Source: Coprobacillaceae bacterium UN01-12pH3A (GTDB taxonomy: Bacteria > Bacillota_I > Bacilli_A > Erysipelotrichales > Coprobacillaceae). Taken from it: a stretch of DNA of 64,000 nucleotides. Below, in pieces: positions 59,724 to 64,000 of the stretch. Where the stretch lies: positions 1 through 64,000 of the forward strand of contig JAQENU010000004.1 of assembly GCA_027676805.1 (NCBI GenBank), given 5' to 3'. The notes under the pieces are model-generated. The model ran no database searches, was not told where the DNA came from, and worked only from the letters and a program-made list of their open reading frames with translations. The stretch's first letter is position 1. Each line of letters opens with the position of its first letter. Position numbers and translations under genes: made by a program.

Positions 59724-60679
59724 TACGTTGGGGAATTATTGGATTTGGGCGAATTGCTCATAAATTTGCAGGCAGCATTGAAAATTTGCCGGATGGCAGG
59801 GTCTATGCAGTGGCAACACGCAGCGGTGGAAAAGACGATCCTTATTTAAAGGCACATCCTGAGGTGGTCGTGTATAAGGATTATGAAAGCTTATTGAATG
59901 ATCCTAAGGTCGATGCCGTTTATTTGGCATTGCCGCATAAATTCCATAAGGAATGGGCCATTAAAAGCTTAGAAAAAAAGAAGGCTATCCTATGTGAAAA
60001 GCCAGCAGTTTTGAATAGTGAGGATATGAAGGAAATCAAGGCTGTGGCATTAAAAGAAAAGACGTGCTTTTTAGAAGCCTTGAAAACAAAAATTAATGAT
60101 GGGATGGATCATTTAATTCAGGATCTGCCTTTGATCGGCAAAGTGGAAAGTATTGAAGCAAACTTCTGTTCGAATGGACTGGCTTTAAAAGGTACTAACA
60201 GCTTTTTATTCGATAAGGAACAAGGCGGAGCATTGAATGATGTCGGACCTTATTTGCTGGGGTTTGTCTTGGACTTATTGAAAGATGAGGTTGTCGAACT
60301 GACTTCTGCGTTAAAGATCGTGGATGATATTGATGAACATTTCCACGCTGTTTTGACATTTAAACAGGGTACAAAAGCGACTATTGAGGGTGCGATCGAT
60401 GAAGCAAAAGAACGCTATGCTTTCATTGTTGGGGATCATGGGAAGATTAGGGTGCCGATGTTTAATCGTATTATCGATTATACAATTGAGCTTAATGATG
60501 GAACAACCTTAGAACGCCACTATCCTTTAGCCGGTGATGACATGACGAAGGAAATTGCTGAACTGCAGCATTGTCTGACACAGCATTTAAATGAAAGTCC
60601 TCGTCATACAATGGATGATACAATCGAGATTATCGAACTGATGGAAAAGATCAGAAATAACAAATTAACAGTTGTGTAA
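59720..60679 (+). CDS. Gfo/Idh/MocA family oxidoreductase 3
   Basis: 319 residues. WGIIGFGRIAHKFAGSIENL Rossmann motif, ILCEKPAVLN, and GGALNDVGPYLLGFVLDLL with the conserved D-x2-x-Y pattern. ATGA overlap with the preceding gene. Resembles dimeric dihydrodiol dehydrogenase-like members. Three different paralogues in series suggests consecutive or alternative redox steps on related sugars. Confidence 0.88.
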   Translation: MIRWGIIGFGRIAHKFAGSIENLPDGRVYAVATRSGGKDDPYLKAHPEVVVYKDYESLLNDPKVDAVYLALPHKFHKEWAIKSLEKKKAILCEKPAVLNSEDMKEIKAVALKEKTCFLEALKTKINDGMDHLIQDLPLIGKVESIEANFCSNGLALKGTNSFLFDKEQGGALNDVGPYLLGFVLDLLKDEVVELTSALKIVDDIDEHFHAVLTFKQGTKATIEGAIDEAKERYAFIVGDHGKIRVPMFNRIIDYTIELNDGTTLERHYPLAGDDMTKEIAELQHCLTQHLNESPRHTMDDTIEIIELMEKIRNNKLTVV

Positions 60680-60700
60680 GCGCTTTGTTAAAGGTATAAT
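60672..60700 (+). promoter_or_regulatory. Internal promoter with cre-like site before the PTS IIB gene
   Basis: TTGTGT (60672-60677), 17-bp spacer, TATAAT (60695-60700). TGTAAGCGCTTTGT (60675-60688) in the spacer keeps the cre core but misses the last two consensus bases. Overlaps the end of the third oxidoreductase gene. Confidence 0.6.
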
Positions 60701-60743
60701 AGACTTAGATAAAAATTTAACATGGGAAAGGAAGTATTTATAT

Positions 60744-61046
60744 ATGGTAAAAATGGTTATATGTTGTGCAAGTTCAATAACAACAAACGTCTTAGTTTCA
60801 AAGGTGATCAAAGCATGTGATGAGCAAAAATTCAATGCTCAGGTATTAGCTTTGCCTGAAACAATGATTACAAAGGATATCGATGCAGACATTATTTTAT
60901 TAGCTCCACAGATTCGTTATACTAAAGAAGAAGTAGAAAAAATCGTTAAAAATAAAATTCCTGTTGTAGTTATCAACAATATTGACTTTGCGACAATCAA
61001 TGGAAATGCTGTTGTTGATTCAGTAAGAAAAATATTAAATAAATAA
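60744..61046 (+). CDS. PTS lactose/cellobiose-type EIIB protein, orphan
   Basis: 100 residues from the ATG at 60744 (AAAGGAAG upstream; longer frames would run through the promoter). MVKMVICCASSITTNVLVSK matches the phosphocysteine loop (C7 or C8, usually single Cys) of lactose/chitobiose IIB domains, and IILLAPQIRYTKEEVEKIV is the family centre. Passes phosphate from IIA to incoming sugar. No IIA or IIC gene is adjacent. Confidence 0.85.
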   Translation: MVKMVICCASSITTNVLVSKVIKACDEQKFNAQVLALPETMITKDIDADIILLAPQIRYTKEEVEKIVKNKIPVVVINNIDFATINGNAVVDSVRKILNK

Positions 61047-61053
61047 TAAGGAG

Positions 61054-61078
61054 GATATGGTTCGCCATATCTTTTTTT
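61054..61078 (+). terminator. Terminator of the IIB gene
   Basis: GATATGG, TTCG tetraloop, CCATATC, seven T residues (61072-61078). Very strong. Confidence 0.92.
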
Positions 61079-61146
61079 ATTGATCATTTTCATTTCTGGG
61101 AACAGTTTTCCTAATATTAAAAATTAACCCTGCGTTTAAAGAAACT

Positions 61147-61155
61147 TGCTATAAT
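61147..61155 (+). promoter_or_regulatory. Extended -10 promoter of the AEC transporter gene
   Basis: TGCTATAAT, -10 at 61150-61155, no clear -35. 26 bp upstream of the chosen ATG. Confidence 0.55.
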
Positions 61156-61180
61156 GTATGAGTTAATGAGGGGGATTATC

Positions 61181-62095
61181 ATGTTAGAGGTATTAATTAA
61201 ATCATCAGGATTTGTTTTTATCATTATTTTAGGGTTTATATTAAAAAAAGTGGGGTTCTTTAAAAAGGAAGATGGTCTGTTCTTTTCCAAGGTGGTGATG
61301 AATATTACACTGCCGGCTGCCTTGATTGCCAATTCAAGCGGAATGGAGATCAATTTGATTACAATCAGTATTATTCTAATAGGATTATGCTGCGGCTTTT
61401 TCAATATCTTTTTGGCGAAATATGTTAATCGCAAACAATCACCGACAACACGGGCATTAAGCATGATTAACTGTTCAGGCTATAATATCGGCAATTTTGC
61501 CATTCCCTTTGCTGCCAGCTTCTTTGATGCAACCGGAATGATTTATATGTGTATGTTTGACATCGGTAATGCTTTTATGGGGTTAGGAGGAACTTATGCA
61601 CTGGCGCGTAACGAAGTCGATGGACGCGGACGTTTGGATATTAAAAATCTTTGTTCAGTGTTAGTAAGATCGATTCCTTTTGATGTTTACTTGCTTTTAT
61701 TTATCTTATCTTTATTTAATTTAACGATACCGGCACCTGTGACCACCATTGCTTCTATGATTGGCGGAGCAAACAGCTTTTTAGCGATGCTGATGATCGG
61801 GATTATTCTTGAAATAAAGATCACGCGTTCTCAGGCAAAATCGGTTATCAAAATATTAGGAGTTCGCTATGTTGGCAATATCCTGTTAAGTATTGGGGTA
61901 TTCTTTATCCTGCCGCTTCCATTGCTGGCAAAACAGATGGTTACACTGATTCTTTTCTGTCCTATCTCAACTGTGTCAGCGGTTTACAGTAAGATGATTG
62001 ACAATGATGATCCGGCTCCGGCTTTAGCCAATTCCATCAGTATTTTAGTCAGTATTGCCACGATGACGGCTTTGCTTTTAATCTTTGTTAGTTAA
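61181..62095 (+). CDS. AEC family transporter (auxin efflux carrier/malate permease type)
   Basis: 304 residues from the ATG at 61181 (GAGGGGG upstream; an ATG at 61154 would sit on the -10). Ten predicted membrane helices in two five-helix halves. Conserved features VVMNITLPAALIANSSG in the first half and NCSGYNIGNFAIPFAASFF in the middle are typical. Exports or exchanges small organic acids. Substrate unknown. Confidence 0.85.
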   Translation: MLEVLIKSSGFVFIIILGFILKKVGFFKKEDGLFFSKVVMNITLPAALIANSSGMEINLITISIILIGLCCGFFNIFLAKYVNRKQSPTTRALSMINCSGYNIGNFAIPFAASFFDATGMIYMCMFDIGNAFMGLGGTYALARNEVDGRGRLDIKNLCSVLVRSIPFDVYLLLFILSLFNLTIPAPVTTIASMIGGANSFLAMLMIGIILEIKITRSQAKSVIKILGVRYVGNILLSIGVFFILPLPLLAKQMVTLILFCPISTVSAVYSKMIDNDDPAPALANSISILVSIATMTALLLIFVS

Positions 62096-62143
62096 ATTTG
62101 TCGAAAAAACAGGTGCGAAATATGCATGAAAGCAATCCATCTA

Positions 62144-62152
62144 TGATATAAT
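62144..62152 (+). promoter_or_regulatory. Extended -10 promoter of the HAD gene
   Basis: TGATATAAT, -10 at 62147-62152, weak -35. 27 bp upstream of the ATG. Confidence 0.5.
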
Positions 62153-62179
62153 TTACTAGTGTTAAACGAGGTGAAATAG

Positions 62180-62890
62180 ATGAAGAAGTATATACTATGG
62201 GATTTTGATTGCACTCTTGCTTATCGTGATGGGAAATGGTCGAAAACGATGAATGATATTTTAGTGAGCCATCGTATCAATATTGCTTATGATTCATTAA
62301 GAGCGTTCATGGGCCGCGGACTTCCTTGGCATGAGTTTGAAAGACCGCATACGGAATTATTAGGGAATAAAACATGGTGGGAACATGTTGAAAGCTATTT
62401 AGAAAGTGTGTTTGTGATCTTAGGTGTAAGAGAAGTCCATGCTAAAGCGTATGCAAAAGAGTTTAAAGATCGTTATCTCGATTTAAGTCAATGGCATGTC
62501 TATGAAGATACTGTTGAAACATTAGAGAAACTTTCAGAGGAAGGATATACGCATATCATAGCCTCAAATCATGTGCCGGAATTAAAGCAGCTCTGTGAAC
62601 AATTAAATTTAGATCAATATTTTGAAAAAATATACAGCTCTGCGTTGATGGAATATGATAAACCGAATGTGAAGTTCTATCAAGAAATCTTGAACGATCT
62701 GGATAATCCTGAAGATATTGTTATGATTGGTGATAACTACAATGCAGATATTCGCGGTGCCAAGCATGCAGGAATCACGGCTATCTTAGTAAGAAGTGAG
62801 AATACTCTGCACTATGAACATTATTCCAAAGATCTAAAGGGAGTAGCAGATTTACTGGAAAAAATAAAAAACGCTAAGATCAGTGCTTAG
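62180..62890 (+). CDS. HAD family hydrolase
   Basis: 236 residues. Motif I LWDFDCTLAYR (D8 and D10), motif II IIASNH, motif III KPNVKFYQ, motif IV MIGDNYNADIRGA, with a helical cap between. Subfamily IA phosphatase with intact active site. Substrate unknown. Ribosome binding site GAGGTG. Confidence 0.85.
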   Translation: MKKYILWDFDCTLAYRDGKWSKTMNDILVSHRINIAYDSLRAFMGRGLPWHEFERPHTELLGNKTWWEHVESYLESVFVILGVREVHAKAYAKEFKDRYLDLSQWHVYEDTVETLEKLSEEGYTHIIASNHVPELKQLCEQLNLDQYFEKIYSSALMEYDKPNVKFYQEILNDLDNPEDIVMIGDNYNADIRGAKHAGITAILVRSENTLHYEHYSKDLKGVADLLEKIKNAKISA

Positions 62891-62900
62891 CTTAACATCG

Positions 62901-62928
62901 AACTTACTTAGACAGTAAGTTTTTTTTA
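62901..62928 (+). terminator. Terminator of the HAD gene
   Basis: AACTTAC (62901-62907), loop, GTAAGTT (62915-62921), then T residues. Runs against the end of the minus-strand lrgB gene. Confidence 0.8.
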
Positions 62929-63621
62929 TTTAAATAAAGGGGCAATCAATGGAACAATGATCACAGTTAAGATACCGGTAACGACAATCGCTAAAGAACT
63001 CATAGCGGCTTGTATTTCTCCTAATTCCAAGGCTTTGCTGGTACCGATCGCATGTCCCGAAGCTCCCAGTGCCAATCCTTGGGCAATCGGATCATCAATA
63101 TGGAACCATTTAAAAATAGACGGAGCAATGACCGAGGCAAAGATTCCCGTAATAATGACCGCTGCAACTGTAATGCCACTGATACCGCCGATTTCTTCAG
63201 TTAATCCAATAGCGATTGCGGTAGTAATTGATTTTGGTAATAGGGAGATGCCTATTGTGCGATCTATCTGCCACAGCAGTGTCATACTGCCAATAACCAC
63301 AAAACAAGTCATACATCCTGCTGCTAAAGCAATAAAAATAATAAACAGATGATCCTTTAAAATTTTGAATTCACGATACAGCGGTAAAGCCAAACATACC
63401 GTTGCCGGTGTCAGCAAATAGGTGAAGTATTGTGCTCCTAGATTAAATACCGAGTAATCGATATCTAAAAGCAGCAGGAATACAATAATTAAAACCGTGG
63501 CTATCAAGAGCGGATTGCAGAAAGCTAACTTCGTTTTATTTTTAAGCTTGGTGCCTAGATAATAAGCCAGTAAACTTAAAACAAGACCAAAATAAGCAGA
63601 GTTCATCATTACATTATTCAT
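62926..63621 (-). CDS. lrgB: LrgB family membrane protein
   Basis: 231 residues, about seven membrane helices. GTEEIGGISGITVAAVIITG-like core (reads LTEEIGGISGITVAAVIITG) and QGLALGASGHAIGTSKALEL are LrgB/CidB signatures. Works with LrgA in controlling murein hydrolase activity or in pyruvate uptake under oxygen limitation. Overlaps lrgA by 8 bases. Confidence 0.92.
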   Translation of the reverse strand: MNNVMMNSAYFGLVLSLLAYYLGTKLKNKTKLAFCNPLLIATVLIIVFLLLLDIDYSVFNLGAQYFTYLLTPATVCLALPLYREFKILKDHLFIIFIALAAGCMTCFVVIGSMTLLWQIDRTIGISLLPKSITTAIAIGLTEEIGGISGITVAAVIITGIFASVIAPSIFKWFHIDDPIAQGLALGASGHAIGTSKALELGEIQAAMSSLAIVVTGILTVIIVPLIAPLFK

Positions 63622-63973
63622 GGGGTCTCTCCTTATGTGTCATCATCAGCTGGGCAGTCATTCCGGTCACGATCATAATAAAGCACGTTGAAACTAAAAC
63701 AATTACAATAAACGGAAGCAGCGAACTCGATAACAGATTGAAATTTTCCATAACCCCGACACTCGGACCTACAAACATGATCGGCATGATCAGTAAAAGA
63801 AAATCAGCGGTTTCTTTAATATCCTCTTCTTTAATAATTCCTGTCAATAAGCAAACAAAAAGAATGATCATTCCATACACGCTCGAAGGAATCGGAAGCG
63901 GTAAAAAATAATGCAGCAGTTCCCCTATCAAGGTGATGCCGCCAATGATCATAAATTGAAATAAATATCCCAT
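63614..63973 (-). CDS. lrgA: LrgA/CidA family membrane protein
   Basis: 119 residues from the ATG at 63973; a GTG at 63985 is an alternative. Four membrane helices, PLPIPSSVYGMIILFVCLLT and LLLIMPIMFVGPSVGVMENF being the CidA/LrgA holin-like signature. The window ends 15 bases beyond, so its promoter and any LytSR regulator are not visible. Confidence 0.9.
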   Translation of the reverse strand: MGYLFQFMIIGGITLIGELLHYFLPLPIPSSVYGMIILFVCLLTGIIKEEDIKETADFLLLIMPIMFVGPSVGVMENFNLLSSSLLPFIVIVLVSTCFIMIVTGMTAQLMMTHKERPHE

Positions 63974-64000
63974 AATATCCCACACTTTCCTTACCTTGGT

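Overview
The window comes from a low-G+C Gram-positive bacterium (Bacillota). Class B sortase, an LCP cell-wall ligase, LrgAB, VanRS-like regulators, ECF transporter parts, Rrf2, CcpA-type cre boxes and strong AGGAGG ribosome binding sites all point that way. Gene content (paired GH1 phospho-glucosidases, LoaP antiterminators, HTH-TPR regulators, DUF4127, repeated Gfo/Idh/MocA genes) suggests a gut Erysipelotrichales-type organism. That placement is inference. No rRNA, tRNA, CRISPR array, transposase or prophage is visible.

Left end (1-2.8 kb): the most striking region. A complete tyrosine recombinase gene lies between two near-identical palindromic sites in inverted orientation: the three central bases read CAC at one and GTG at the other. 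The segment also carries an outward-facing extended -10 promoter against its right end. In the orientation read here that promoter fires into a terminator about 60 bp away. After inversion it would drive two LoaP/NusG-like antiterminator genes. These are followed by a leader hairpin, an intrinsic terminator and the first codons of a DegT-type sugar aminotransferase that runs off the window. This looks like a self-contained DNA-inversion switch coupled to processive antitermination of a surface-glycan operon, probably seen in the OFF phase.

2.5-7 kb: a small unknown protein, a beta-lactamase-fold pseudoenzyme fused to DUF302 under an Rrf2 regulator, a cre-controlled 6-phospho-beta-glucosidase and a short AlbA_2 protein. 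7-18 kb: a phosphate island (pstSCAB-phoU, a tandem double HAD phosphatase, asparaginase, PhoPR-type two-component system, Na/Pi cotransporter). Two near-perfect 11-bp-phased Pho boxes stand before pstS and the response regulator. 18-23 kb: DUF3810 protein, VanR/VanS-like pair, VanY(D)-like serine carboxypeptidase and manA, with no Van ligase. 23-27 kb: an A+T-rich GNAT gene, a second phospho-beta-glucosidase and an HTH-TPR regulator.

27-41 kb (mostly minus strand): HAD, sortase B and ychF. Then a two-component system that appears to control itself and a lipoprotein-ABC exporter through shared direct repeats, followed by NUDIX, nitroreductase, an alkyltransferase-like protein, a second HTH-TPR regulator and a phosphoesterase. 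41-46 kb: LCP protein and CapD-like dehydratase with a co-transcribed unknown. 45.5-49.6 kb: an undescribed-looking cluster of astacin metalloprotease, LytTR regulator, two DUF2589-like proteins and a small partner. 49.7-57 kb: MFS transporter, hydrolase, zinc-ribbon membrane protein, DUF4127 protein, and a kinase/ECF-S operon behind a leader with mutually exclusive hairpins. 57.6-64 kb: three tandem Gfo/Idh/MocA oxidoreductases, an orphan PTS IIB with its own cre-overlapped promoter, AEC transporter, HAD and lrgAB.
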